A stretch of DNA of 64,000 nt. It comes from Bombilactobacillus mellis. Lineage in GTDB: Bacteria > Bacillota > Bacilli > Lactobacillales > Lactobacillaceae. How positions within the stretch are numbered: the first letter of the stretch is position 1; each line of letters starts with the position of its first letter. Position numbers and translations under genes: made by a program. The notes beneath the pieces are model-generated. The model saw only the letters and a list, made by a program, of their open reading frames with translations. It made no database searches and was not told the origin of the DNA. Positions 27,497-36,540 of the stretch are shown piece by piece. The stretch lies in contig NZ_KQ033878.1 of assembly GCF_000967245.1 (NCBI RefSeq), forward strand, positions 1-64,000. Reading direction: 5' to 3'.

Positions 27497-27553
27497 TTGT
27501 GATTATAATAGAGGTTAAACTAGAATATTATTGTTTATCCATTAATTATGAAG

Positions 27554-27585
27554 AAGCTGAGCATATTAATGCTCAGCTTATTTTG
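27554..27585 (+). terminator. Terminator of the LytTR/DUF3021 operon
   Basis: Arms AAGCTGAGCA and TGCTCAGCTT, 10 bp, then TATTTTG. Confidence 0.8.
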
Positions 27586-27620
27586 TTATAAGATAATTCA
27601 ATAATTTAAGAATAATTATT

Positions 27621-27749
27621 TTAATACAATTTTGGAGGATTACCTTTATTTTTAGCTACTGTTCTTACATCAGCCTCCCATTCTCTCAGCAATTCTAAAA
27701 ATCCTTTTTTTAAATAATTGCAACAATCTTTAATATCAAAAACTGGCAT
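27621..27749 (-). CDS. Short ORF of 42 residues, possibly a gene remnant
   Basis: The minus-strand frame starts MPVFDIKDCCNYLKKG, continues with LELLREWEADVRTVAKNKG and ends in PPKLY. Composition looks like real protein, better than chance frames nearby. The ribosome binding site (AAGGA) is about 17 nt away, which is too far. It may be the C-terminal part of a decayed gene whose upstream frame is interrupted. I know no family for it. Confidence 0.3.
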   Translation of the reverse strand: MPVFDIKDCCNYLKKGFLELLREWEADVRTVAKNKGNPPKLY

Positions 27750-28560
27750 AAAATTACTAATTATATCCTTTCTCAATATGAGTTCTTTTAAGTGCGATCG
27801 CTAACAATCCATTGAATTATAACATAACCCACCTTATAACTTTTATGGCGCTTTTACATCATAATCAGTCACACCTAAAGTTCTGGATTCTAATCCTTCT
27901 TCTTGTAGAAATTTTGTTAGACAGTCTAAAAAATAATATTGTATCAATTGGCATCGGTCTACTTAAAAAAAATAGGTATTATCATTGTAACTACTTCTTT
28001 CTAACAAATAGTAAAATTTAAAACGCTTACTATATATGTAACTACTAAAATAAACAAACTTTTCAATTTTAAAAAATGAATAAATTATTTAAATACTCTT
28101 TATTATTGTTGCTTTATTTTCTCAATACAATAAAGTGGGTGCTTATCATAAGTAACTGATCGCCCTAGATATTTCTTATAAACTAGTTTTTATTACTTTA
28201 TGTTACATTTATTATTTTTATCAAGTACTATAACTACCTCTACAGGTAACTTTTACAGAATCATTTCTAGATAAATTTATAACCCAATCTTTTGAATTTT
28301 TTAATTTGCCAATTATAAAAACTACTATATATACTATAAATAATCTTATATGAAGTGCACAGTAAAAATTGATAAACCAATTAGATTTAAGAATGCAAAT
28401 TCTCCACATAAGAAAATAAAACAAACATAAATATTGAACTGTTAGTTTTTAAGTAGCCTCTTATCATAAGAATTATATTTTACAAACTGGCCTTAAAACA
28501 AAATACAATAGAAAAGTTGCATAATATTTAAAACAAAATTAGAACGCATTTGCTTTCAGA
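27750..28560. other. Intergenic region without a recognisable gene
   Basis: AT-rich; several short hydrophobic frames occur, but none has a proper ribosome binding site. Confidence 0.35.
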
Positions 28561-28562
28561 TA

Positions 28563-28571
28563 TGTTACAAT
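28563..28571 (+). promoter_or_regulatory. Extended -10 promoter of the RelBE-type pair
   Basis: TG, one base, then TACAAT (28566-28571), 30 nt before the antitoxin ATG, whose ribosome binding site is GGAGG. Confidence 0.5.
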
Positions 28572-28601
28572 ATAGTTATAAAAGTCACGGAGGATCTACA
28601 A

Positions 28602-28832
28602 ATGGCAAATATTAAATCTACTACAATTCGATTTGACAATGATGTATTGGAGTTAATTCATAAGCAAGCTAATTTAGATGGACAATCCACTACTGAATAT
28701 ATGCGTAATGCGGTGCTGGAAAAATTAGAAGATAGCCTTGACTATCAGGATGCTGTCGACAATATTCGTGCATCAAATGGTCACACTGTTTCACGAAAAA
28801 ACGCCAAAAAACAATTAGGCTTGGAGAAATGA
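28602..28832 (+). CDS. RelB-type antitoxin (ribbon-helix-helix)
   Basis: Small antitoxin of 76 residues. The N-terminal TTIRFDNDVLELIHKQANLDGQS is a ribbon-helix-helix DNA-binding and dimerisation segment, and the C-terminal half is the flexible toxin-binding part. The gene has GGAGG 8 nt before the ATG and overlaps the toxin gene by 4 nt. It should neutralise the partner and repress its own promoter. Confidence 0.9.
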   Translation: MANIKSTTIRFDNDVLELIHKQANLDGQSTTEYMRNAVLEKLEDSLDYQDAVDNIRASNGHTVSRKNAKKQLGLEK

Positions 28833-29104
28833 AATATACGTGGTCATTTAATCAAAAAGCTTTTAAAGATTTCCAAAAAAATCTTGATAAACCTGTCCAG
28901 TATCGAATTATTAAATGGTTGGATTCTCATATTGAAGGAACCGACAATCCAAGAATATGGGGTAAAGCGCTAGAAGGACAGTTTGGTACATTATGGCGTT
29001 ATCGGGTAGGCAGCTACCGAATCATAGCTGATATCCATGATGAAATCTTTAACGTTGTTGTAGTTAAAGCTGGTAAAAGAAATGACGTCTATAAAAGAAG
29101 ATAA
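28829..29104 (+). CDS. RelE/ParE-family toxin
   Basis: Toxin of 91 residues. The family pattern is clear: YTWSFNQKAFKDFQKNLDK at the N-terminus, LEGQFGTLWRYRVGSYRIIADI in the core and VVVVKAGKRNDVYKR at the end. RelE-type members cleave mRNA in the ribosome. The frame is intact, in contrast to the two other toxin genes of this window. Translational coupling with the antitoxin is shown by the ATGA overlap. Confidence 0.92.
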   Translation: MKYTWSFNQKAFKDFQKNLDKPVQYRIIKWLDSHIEGTDNPRIWGKALEGQFGTLWRYRVGSYRIIADIHDEIFNVVVVKAGKRNDVYKRR

Positions 29105-29423
29105 AAATATCGCTCTATGGTATAAAGGCCACTAGAACTAGTAATAAATTAGTTCAATTAAAACTACTAACTGACATTAAAGATAATTTAGATAAAAATT
29201 TTTCAACAAACGACATCTTGACTATATTTCAGATCTTTCCTGCAAGTTTCTCATAAGCAAAATCAGGCACTTTTTTGTCAAGTTCATTTTTGGAAATGTT
29301 CTCTATCGTTATTAAAATATATTAAATTTTTAAATATAAAAGTATTTGACTTTTATATTTAGTAGGAATTGGACCAAATACTTAAACTGTCTTTTTAATT
29401 TACTTAAATCAAAATTGTTAATA
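29105..29423. other. Intergenic region
   Basis: AT-rich stretch between convergent genes; no clear terminator or gene seen. Confidence 0.35.
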
Positions 29424-30428
29424 TTAATATGGCAAATCACTACTCTTTATATAAACATGTGGAGCATATTTTCTGACCATTTCTGTAATCTCTTGCTTCT
29501 CAACATTACAAGTCGGAGATATAGTAACCGATCGGATACATTCAGGAATAAATTCACAATTTATATAATTAACATTATCAATTTTTAGCTCTGGCAAAAT
29601 CGATCCATCATTTTTTTTCAATGAAACAAATCTAAATTCTTCTTCATGAAATAACTTTGAATTTTTAAAAGCCATATTGAATAAAGCGATATTTTTAGAA
29701 CAGCATGTCAGAATTTCTCTAATATCGTCAGGGTCATTTTTTAGTCCTCTGTAAGCGTCCAACCATTCTTGTGCCAATGGTGCTACATATTCTTCTTGTT
29801 CTTGTGCATTGTATAACACCTTTAATGGAAAAGTATAGGCATCTCCTAAACTAAATTTATTAAAACTATCTTTACCATGTGAATTGTGAGAAACAAGCAT
29901 ATGCATCACATCTTTTTCTCCTAATTCTAGGGCAAGCCCATCTTGTCTACCATATACATAAAAAAGGGTCTCTGAATCCTCATTTTTTGAAAAAGACCAA
30001 ATATAAGAATCATGAAAAGGCTGATTATCAACCATTTTTTGAAAATTATCTATTTCCTCATAAGTTGCTTTTTGTTTTTCTAAATACGAAATAGCTAAGC
30101 TGCTTGCCCATCTAAACTCATTAGGATCATTCATAGACTTAGCTTGCTTTATTCTGAAGTAACCAGATTTTAATATATTATTTAGGGAACTAACGGTGGT
30201 GTAATGAAATAGTGGTGTATTGTCTTCCGCACTATCTGAAAATTTAAAAATGTTATCTTTTAAATCTGCATGTTTATGGAAATCTGAACTTGGATCGTGA
30301 TAATTGACAATTGCTCTTTTTCCATAATCATTTAGGTTTAAGATCATTGATTTAGTAGCCTCTGGAACATTACTAGTTAACATATTTTGCAAATAAGAAT
30401 TTATGTAATTAGCATCTCGCATACGCAT
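29424..30428 (-). CDS. DUF2971-domain protein
   Basis: Cytoplasmic protein of 334 residues. The domain signature is LFHYTTVSSLNNILKSGYFRIKQ near 72-95, followed by the SMNDPNEFRWA motif, a later YIWSFSKNEDSETLFYVYG, and EEFRFVSLKKNDG in the C-terminal third. DUF2971 proteins occur often in phage-defence and mobile regions and are related to ADP-ribosyltransferase-like folds; their activity is not established. The start is ATG after GTAGGTG. A decayed frame lies just upstream on the same strand and may be a lost partner gene. Confidence 0.85.
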   Translation of the reverse strand: MRMRDANYINSYLQNMLTSNVPEATKSMILNLNDYGKRAIVNYHDPSSDFHKHADLKDNIFKFSDSAEDNTPLFHYTTVSSLNNILKSGYFRIKQAKSMNDPNEFRWASSLAISYLEKQKATYEEIDNFQKMVDNQPFHDSYIWSFSKNEDSETLFYVYGRQDGLALELGEKDVMHMLVSHNSHGKDSFNKFSLGDAYTFPLKVLYNAQEQEEYVAPLAQEWLDAYRGLKNDPDDIREILTCCSKNIALFNMAFKNSKLFHEEEFRFVSLKKNDGSILPELKIDNVNYINCEFIPECIRSVTISPTCNVEKQEITEMVRKYAPHVYIKSSDLPY

Positions 30429-30508
30429 AAAATAACACCTACCTTACAATTTCCACGATATCACTAATCCACTAACTATTTGTAAATCTATCAGATCAGT
30501 ATTAGTTC

Positions 30509-30960
30509 CTATAAATTAAATTGTTGTAACTCAAATGAAGCATCACCAATAATAACTTCATTTGTATTAAGCTCCAATATCATTATAAAGAATAAATTCA
30601 ACAACTTTGCAACAGTATCTACCAGCTTAAAATCGTCTAGTGTCTGAGACAAGTTTTTAAATCCAATATTCTAAGCATTCTCAAGAACAACGCAAATTTT
30701 AAATTCAATCATAATTAGATTATCAGATAGTCTAATTATGTCATAAATATTCTTAGTTTGGTTATTCAACTTATTGTTTAAAGTCGTGTTAATTAAACTA
30801 ATAACATAGCCTGAGAATAATCATTTGAAATTGTTCGAATTATCTGTGGTAGATATTGGGCCTTAAAAAATTTTAAGCTGTCCATTACTTTTGACAATTC
30901 AAAATCACTATTCTCAATATCTTATTACCAAATCTAATAAAGATAATTATAGGATACGTA
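30509..30960 (-). pseudogene. Decayed gene fragment
   Basis: Minus-strand pieces read like protein but are broken by stops and frame changes. One piece has FELSKVMDSLKFFKAQYL and IIRTISNDYSQA; another has SQTLDDFKLVDTVAKLLN and ends NEVIIGDASFELQQFNL before a stop at 30509. I cannot name the family. It was probably a gene cotranscribed with the DUF2971 gene. Confidence 0.4.
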
Positions 30961-31181
30961 ATAGTCTATAAAATCTTGAATTCTATACTGCCTAATTTAA
31001 ATAGTATTAATAATATCCGAATAATTTGATTCACAAATTTTAAGTAAAATATGTTATGTTTTTATTCTTTCTAATTTTAGTTATTGATACCGAAACACTA
31101 TTAAACTTTCACAATTTACCCCTTATCTATGTCACGATCAATAAGTAATTTTCAAAGCTTTTTATAGCTCAAAATATATGA
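30961..31181. other. Intergenic region
   Basis: AT-rich; no gene or terminator I can support. Confidence 0.3.
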
Positions 31182-32837
31182 TCATTCCCCTCTCTTATTT
31201 TTAACACCCAAGGTTCTACCAAATAATTCATTTCCTCCTCGATCAAGCTTTAACACTTGATTTGATTTAATTATTTCCTGTATATCTGGGTCTAACTCAT
31301 CTACTTTATCAATTGCAATAAATACCTGCTTTATTTGCTTATTGTATAATTTGATAATGTTTTGGACTCGATCAACTTCAATATTTGAAAACATTAACGA
31401 ATCATGGATTAAAAACGGTAACTCACTAAGTCTTAAACAGGCTAAGTCAAACAAAATTGTTCCTTTATATTCACTACCAGTTCCTGTATCCGCAGAAGTA
31501 TTGAAAGTATAGTGCTTACCATCCTTAATATTTAAAACTGGTGGAGATACTTCGGAATTGCCGCATACTTCGATATTCATATCTCTCATCGCCTGATTTA
31601 CATTGTTTTGTGATATGTCTAGACCTTTCTTCACGGCTTTATCCCATTGACCCTTACTTTCTGATTTTTTCTTCTTTAATTCCTTACTTTGTAGAAATAG
31701 ATCATTAGAATTCTTTAGATTTTGAATTTCATTATCATACCGACCTATCTTCTCAATTAATACCATATTAATCGCAGGTGACTGATTAACTTCTTTAACT
31801 TTGTCTTCAAGACCCGATATTGTTTCGTTAATAATACTAAGCTGGTCTTGAAGTTCCTTAATAGAATCTTTGAATTCCTTATTCAAAATATTTACGAGGT
31901 TTTTATGAAAATGTTCTACCTGATCTAAATATTCAACATTGAGATTGGGAAAGAATTTTTGTAACTGTTCGAAATTCTGTTTTTTCACTTTAACCTTAAG
32001 GTCTTGATTTCTTTCAATAGCACGAATTTGAGAATGTAAAAATCCTTTTTTATCTTTAAGATTATTTATAACTGTTATTAACTCTCTTGTGGAATCATCT
32101 TTAACTGCTTTTGTAGTCAGTAGATCTTTTGCACTCTCATCTCTTAACTCTTCTATTTTTAGTCGTAAATTCTTGATTATATCTTGATTACGCTTGAAGG
32201 CAGTCACATTGGGTGCTGCCTTAATAAAATTATATTTACCAGCATTCGAAAGCGTTTTTAATTGAGAATCAAATTCATCATAAGCCTTTTTTAGAGCATT
32301 AATTTCTTTATAACTCTTAAAAATTTTTTCAAATTTAATAATCTGTTCAGCTCTTGACTGACCCATTGCTGCTTGCAGCGGTGATTCAATTAATTTTGAA
32401 GGGGTTCGGGGATGAACTCTAATGAAATTAGCAACCATATCTCTGAAGGAGGTATCAGGGATGGATATACCATAAATATCAAGTAGAGTTTTACGATATT
32501 TTTGAATATTAATGGTTCTTAGTACTTCATAGTTTTCATCACAAATATTGACATTATATGGTGTTTGGGTAGACCGAGAAAAATATTTAATTCCTTGTTC
32601 TGTTTGAAAAGCAAACTTTACTGTATGTGGCCCGACTTCTTTAATATCAGTAATATTATCCACTATGTAATCATCACCACCAAATGCAAAGTCAATAAGC
32701 ATTAAAAAGGTGGATTTTCCTATAGAGTTAGCACCACGTTTACCACCAACAACAGCATTTAGCCCTTCATGAAATACTATATTTTTTCGTATTTCCCCAT
32801 AACTTTTAAATGCGTCACAACTCAATTCCAGTAACAT
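31182..32837 (-). CDS. ABC-three-component system ATPase (DUF2326 type)
   Basis: SMC/RecN-like ABC ATPase of 551 residues. The N-terminal half-domain holds the P-loop GANSIGKSTFLML at about 35-47. A central coiled-coil region runs from about 190 to 400, and the C-terminal half contains a signature-like GTGSEYKGTILFDLACLRLS and a Walker-B-like LPFLIHDS with a downstream AIDKVDELD. This is the layout of DUF2326 proteins, the ATPase of ABC-3C systems predicted to act in conflict with phages or other invaders. It overlaps the small middle component by 23 nt, giving a tightly coupled operon CTD-MC-ATPase. Confidence 0.88.
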   Translation of the reverse strand: MLLELSCDAFKSYGEIRKNIVFHEGLNAVVGGKRGANSIGKSTFLMLIDFAFGGDDYIVDNITDIKEVGPHTVKFAFQTEQGIKYFSRSTQTPYNVNICDENYEVLRTINIQKYRKTLLDIYGISIPDTSFRDMVANFIRVHPRTPSKLIESPLQAAMGQSRAEQIIKFEKIFKSYKEINALKKAYDEFDSQLKTLSNAGKYNFIKAAPNVTAFKRNQDIIKNLRLKIEELRDESAKDLLTTKAVKDDSTRELITVINNLKDKKGFLHSQIRAIERNQDLKVKVKKQNFEQLQKFFPNLNVEYLDQVEHFHKNLVNILNKEFKDSIKELQDQLSIINETISGLEDKVKEVNQSPAINMVLIEKIGRYDNEIQNLKNSNDLFLQSKELKKKKSESKGQWDKAVKKGLDISQNNVNQAMRDMNIEVCGNSEVSPPVLNIKDGKHYTFNTSADTGTGSEYKGTILFDLACLRLSELPFLIHDSLMFSNIEVDRVQNIIKLYNKQIKQVFIAIDKVDELDPDIQEIIKSNQVLKLDRGGNELFGRTLGVKNKRGE

Positions 32838-33054
32838 AAGCTAATTTTCCATCCTCATTTAAAGTAATTTTTCCAAGAATAAAACAACAGTCGAGCGCTT
32901 CCAAATATTCAGCAATATCAACAAATTTATTCTTGCATCTTGTGTATAAGATTACAGGACTAATTTCATACCATTTATCTATTTCTTCAAGTAAAACTGG
33001 TATTTTTGGTAAAATACTTTCTTCATAACTAATAGCCTTATTAGGCAATCGCAT
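32815..33054 (-). CDS. ABC-three-component system middle component (small, MC6-like)
   Basis: Small protein of 79 residues starting MRLPNKAISYEESILPK. Start and length resemble the short middle component that links ATPase and effector in ABC-3C systems. I use the ATG at 33054, which follows GAGGTG by 10 nt; a TTG at 33084 would add ten residues and lacks a site. It overlaps both neighbours: 14 nt with the HNH-type protein and 23 nt with the ATPase. The exact subfamily is from memory of the family's appearance and would need a profile search. Confidence 0.8.
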   Translation of the reverse strand: MRLPNKAISYEESILPKIPVLLEEIDKWYEISPVILYTRCKNKFVDIAEYLEALDCCFILGKITLNEDGKLAYVTGIEL

Positions 33055-34270
33055 TTTGTTCAAACACCTCACAATTTTGTACAAAGAAAGAAGTTACACA
33101 TTTACAAGCTAATCGTCGATCGTCATAAAAACCTAAAGTTTGTTGCATCCAATCTACCATTGCTTCAAATTGTTCTTCTTTTGTTTCCTTAAATTTTTTA
33201 ACTTTAATAAAAGCAAATCGTACCTCTTCACAAACTTCATCAAATTCTATTCCATCAGTTCTCGATAAATTGATAAATTCTCGATTAATAATGTTGTAAT
33301 AGTATTGAACTTGATTAGTTATCTCTCTTTGGAGTAAATAATTTTGGGGTAATTTCTCTTTAACAGATACGGGATTCATCACTAAATCAATATCATCTGT
33401 TGATTGCTGATGAAGATTAGCAATCTTTTCAACCACTTGAGCTACTTCATGCTCTAGATTAATCCCTATTAATTGATTCTCTAAATCAAATCTATTTATT
33501 GCCTCCTTTTTAATTTTAAGTAATTTTGAATATTCGTCAATTTCTGGTGCTTTTTCATAAGAATTAGCACAATTCAAGCAAAGTGAAATTTTATTATCAT
33601 CTGCATCCAATTCTTTGGGTGCTTTTTTTATTATCTCAAAGCTACCTAGAATGTCTTGATCAAGCCAATAAGGGAATATAGATGTAATTCGATACTGTGG
33701 TACATTCTTACCATTTTTCTTCTTAATTAACAATTTATGACATAACGGACATCTATTACCAACCTCACGTAAAAAAAAGATATCAGTATCCTGAACGAAT
33801 GAGGTTAGTTCAATATCTTCAGGATTAACATCATTCTTCTTTTTAGTTCTAAATTCAATTATTTTTTCAAAAATATGAGAGCTAATTTTGAAACAGTCAT
33901 CTTCATCGGCACTGAAGTGGAAATTTCTTAATTGTTTCAGTACACTGCGACATTGTTCAATGCTAGCATTGTTCTCGAAATACTGTTGAAATTTATCAGT
34001 ATCTCTCAAAGCGTAAATTCGTTCAGCTACTGCTCTACCCATATTACGCACTTTTCCGCCATTCCTGTTTAACCAAGAGGAAATAGTACTTCGCTTAACA
34101 AGTTGTTCATCATTCAATGGATTGAACTTGTCCACTTGATCCAATACACGTTCTTTATGAGTTACTGGTTCACGAATAAATGTACCAACTAGTTCAATAA
34201 AATAATCAGGTAAAGAACTGCCTTGACCGAATTCTTTATAGAAGATTCTAAAAAATTGATTCAGGTTCAC
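33041..34270 (-). CDS. ABC-three-component system effector, HNH-like zinc motif
   Basis: Protein of about 409 residues and first gene of the ABC-3C operon. Midway it has a CPLC pair (in GNRCPLCHKLLIKK) and a CLNC pair (in KISLCLNCANSYEKAP) bracketing RITSIFPYWLDQD, the arrangement of zinc-stapled HNH/restriction-type nuclease domains. The C-terminal part is likely the ABC-3C C-terminal domain that binds the middle component. A TTG at 34387 extends the frame by 39 residues. The GTG at 34270 is preceded by GGAGGG at 7 nt, so I prefer it. The nuclease role is inferred: the zinc cysteines are clear, the catalytic His is not certain. Confidence 0.8.
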   Translation of the reverse strand: MNLNQFFRIFYKEFGQGSSLPDYFIELVGTFIREPVTHKERVLDQVDKFNPLNDEQLVKRSTISSWLNRNGGKVRNMGRAVAERIYALRDTDKFQQYFENNASIEQCRSVLKQLRNFHFSADEDDCFKISSHIFEKIIEFRTKKKNDVNPEDIELTSFVQDTDIFFLREVGNRCPLCHKLLIKKKNGKNVPQYRITSIFPYWLDQDILGSFEIIKKAPKELDADDNKISLCLNCANSYEKAPEIDEYSKLLKIKKEAINRFDLENQLIGINLEHEVAQVVEKIANLHQQSTDDIDLVMNPVSVKEKLPQNYLLQREITNQVQYYYNIINREFINLSRTDGIEFDEVCEEVRFAFIKVKKFKETKEEQFEAMVDWMQQTLGFYDDRRLACKCVTSFFVQNCEVFEQNAIA

Positions 34271-34387
34271 ACATGATCCCTCCAACCATTTCGACACACT
34301 TCTACATTTTATGTCGAAGAGCTTCAAACTTGGTTTCTCATAATTCGATAAATTAAGTATGTAAATTGTTATTGGCTTACTTCTCAA

Positions 34388-34564
34388 TACATGAGTGATC
34401 GATGTATTTGGAAATCATTTTTAGTTAATACAATTTCATTTTAAAGGATTGTTTGGTTTTTTCAATACTATTTTTGTAATTGTAAATCAAATTATGGCGT
34501 GTGTTGCTTGATCAACAACTTTTACTAGCATGCCAACCATTTTAATAACCTTCTGTAACTAAGT
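34388..34564. other. Divergent intergenic region
   Basis: Must hold the promoter of the ABC-3C operon on the minus strand and that of the phage-like genes on the plus strand. I could not place either with confidence. Confidence 0.35.
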
Positions 34565-34668
34565 CACTAGTAAGGCGGCGTTGCAGTATCCGAGCGATTT
34601 TTATCGTTTAGGTCTGTTTAACGTGCTTTGCTAGTGCTTTTTTGCATACCTTCATTCTTTTCGCTCGG
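34565..34668 (+). promoter_or_regulatory. Structured leader with terminator hairpin and pseudoknot potential
   Basis: CACTAGTAAGGCGGCGTT (34565-34582) pairs over about 17 positions with AACGTGCTTTGCTAGTG (34620-34636), followed by CTTTTTT, a strong terminator. Its 37-nt apical loop contains CCGAGCGA (34590-34597). That is perfectly complementary to TCGCTCGG (34661-34668), 12 nt before the GGAGG of the next gene. This suggests an attenuator or pseudoknot. Confidence 0.6.
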
Positions 34669-34693
34669 TAAATAACTGAATGGAGGAATTTTT

Positions 34694-35218
34694 ATGTTTT
34701 TCAAAAATCCTGATTACTTTGTAATTTCCGCAAACGACAATGGAATGACGATTCGTATCAAAGCTACTAATAAAATTGTTACTGTAAACCGAGTCGTAGG
34801 TGATGTACTAATAGATTTTAACAACGAACAGTACAACTCTGATCACCGATTTGAACGTCATAACAGTAAACCATTTTTCAAAAATGATGGGACAGAAATT
34901 CATAAATTAGGATCACTACCAGATCGATCATCCCTTGAAGTGACTTCAGTATATGAAAAGGAAAAGATCTTAGATGACCTAATTAATAAAGAAGATGCAA
35001 AAACCCGAAAGAAGTTAATTGACCTATTGCCAGAAGCTGTTGCCACTCTGACCGACAAACAAAAATACGTCATTAAGCGTTATTACTTCGATAGACTAAA
35101 GAAAAAAGTAATTGCCAAAGAATTGGGTATCTCAGCCATGATGGTTAGTAAACATACACATGCAGGCTTAGCAAAGCTCCATAAATTCTACCAAAATGTT
35201 TTTAAAAAAATGAACTAA
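34694..35218 (+). CDS. Sigma-70 region-4-like HTH protein, phage/ICE type
   Basis: Protein of 174 residues with an N-terminal half of unknown fold and a C-terminal helix-turn-helix: LPEAVATLTDKQKYVIKRYY then KKVIAKELGISAMMVSKHTHAGLAKLHKF. This is the region-4 type HTH seen in phage late-gene activators and in conjugative elements. GGAGG precedes the ATG. It is followed by a 44-residue ORF and a DUF2815 gene, an order typical of a phage-type replication module. The structured leader in front suggests controlled read-through. Confidence 0.82.
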   Translation: MFFKNPDYFVISANDNGMTIRIKATNKIVTVNRVVGDVLIDFNNEQYNSDHRFERHNSKPFFKNDGTEIHKLGSLPDRSSLEVTSVYEKEKILDDLINKEDAKTRKKLIDLLPEAVATLTDKQKYVIKRYYFDRLKKKVIAKELGISAMMVSKHTHAGLAKLHKFYQNVFKKMN

Positions 35219-35303
35219 TTTAGGTTTATTTTTTATTTCTTCTGGCTTTTAAACGTAAGGTTAAAATCCTACAAATAAAATTAATTAGAAAGGAAGTGAT
35301 TTC

Positions 35304-35438
35304 ATGAAACATCAGGTTTTGATCAATGTTTCCAAGCAACCAATAAATAACAATATTATTAGTTTCAAGAGATTTGAAATTCGTGAACGCCTTTCGCCCT
35401 ACCTACTTGATAATCTTAAATATATCAAAAGAAATTGA
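35304..35438 (+). CDS. Small hypothetical protein (44 residues)
   Basis: The frame runs from ATG at 35304, 6 nt after AGGAAGTG, to TGA at 35436-35438. The product begins MKHQVLINVSKQPINNN and includes FKRFEIRERLSPYLLDNLKY. Good ribosome binding site, and position between two phage-type genes makes it likely real, or the N-terminal remnant of a longer gene. Function unknown. Confidence 0.5.
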   Translation: MKHQVLINVSKQPINNNIISFKRFEIRERLSPYLLDNLKYIKRN

Positions 35439-35584
35439 TAAAAATTACTAGATTAGAAAAAACCAATAAAATTGTCGACAATCAAATTTACAAATCAGCT
35501 AGTAAATAGACTGCCTGGATTCTAAACCAAGAACTAACGCTTCTAAATCCAAACCAGCTGATAAATTTAAGGAGGAAAAATAAA

Positions 35585-36115
35585 ATGTCACAAAGTACAA
35601 AAGTAATTACTGGAATCAATACTCGTCTTTCTTACGCTAACATCTGGAAACCCAAGTCCATCAATGGTTGTAAAGAAAAGTATTCAGTTTCTTTAATTAT
35701 TCCAAAGTCTGATACCAAAACAATCCAAAAAATTAATAAAGCTATTGATGCTGCTATAGAAGAAGGAATTAGTAAGTTTGGTGGTAAGAATCTAAACAAG
35801 GCAGCTTTGAAATTGCCTCTCCATGATGGTGATGTTGAAAAGTATGATCCTAACTATGCAAACTGCTACTTTTTAAATGCTAATTCCATCACTCCTCCAC
35901 AAATTGTGAACAAAAAAGTTCAACCAATTTTGAATCATGATGAGGTCTATAGCGGTTGCTATGCTCGAGTTTCCATTAGCTTTTATGCATTTAATATTAA
36001 AGGTAATCATGGGATTGCTTGTGGATTAGGTAATATTCAAAAAATTCGTGATGGTGAACCACTTGGAGCTCGTTCAACTGCCATTAATGACTTTTCAGCC
36101 ATCGATGATAAATAA
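35585..36115 (+). CDS. DUF2815 single-stranded DNA-binding protein (phage type)
   Basis: Protein of 176 residues of the DUF2815 family, related to T7-like single-stranded DNA-binding proteins. Typical elements are LSYANIWKPKSINGCKEKYS near the start, SVSLIIPKSDTKTIQKI, VYSGCYARVSISFYAFN and GIACGLGNIQKIRDGEPLG near the end. GGAGG precedes the ATG. In phages and related elements this gene accompanies a PolA-type polymerase and DUF2800. Neither is present here, so this is a fragment of a replication module. Confidence 0.88.
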   Translation: MSQSTKVITGINTRLSYANIWKPKSINGCKEKYSVSLIIPKSDTKTIQKINKAIDAAIEEGISKFGGKNLNKAALKLPLHDGDVEKYDPNYANCYFLNANSITPPQIVNKKVQPILNHDEVYSGCYARVSISFYAFNIKGNHGIACGLGNIQKIRDGEPLGARSTAINDFSAIDDK

Positions 36116-36146
36116 GACTTCTTGGCATAATAATTTATGGGTAGCC

Positions 36147-36167
36147 AAATGGGCCGCCCATTTTTTA
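36147..36167 (+). terminator. Terminator after the DUF2815 gene
   Basis: Arms AAATGGG and CCCATTT with a 3-nt loop, then TTTT. Confidence 0.65.
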
Positions 36168-36249
36168 TGGAAGATATTATGAAATCTATATCAATTGGCA
36201 TTGAAATTTACTCCAATAATGATTTGGAAAATAAATGATACTGAATCTG

Positions 36250-36540
36250 ATTACTATTAGCCATCCAATTATTAAAATCAGATAACTTTTTAAAATCATA
36301 GTGACCATTTTGCTAATATCGACATATTCAATCAGGGTCTGCTTAACTAAGTCAGCACAATCTCATGCTGTTGGCAATTTTTTAATAGCAGTTTTATTCT
36401 TCTTTAACTCGAATAACACTTTTTTCCCTTTCCAAACCCAAGTCTTTCTTAATTGGTGCTAAGATAACAATTTACCTTTTGTGTCACTTTACCAGTTAAA
36501 TCATTGTCTATAGCAATAATCTTTTTGGTTTTATGTATTA
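36250..36540 (-). pseudogene. Decayed fragment, possibly of a TOPRIM-type phage/plasmid protein
   Basis: The minus strand reads pieces such as KKIIAIDNDLTGKVTQ and, in another frame, APIKKDLGLEREKSVIRVKEE, separated by stops. The 'AIDND..G' pattern resembles the acidic motif of TOPRIM domains found in primases and relaxases. Too degraded for a firm call. Confidence 0.25.

Noticed and set aside
28078-28161. Small hydrophobic plus-strand peptide resembling a type I toxin
   Set aside because: No ribosome binding site, and no antisense promoter or terminator that would support a type I toxin-antitoxin locus.
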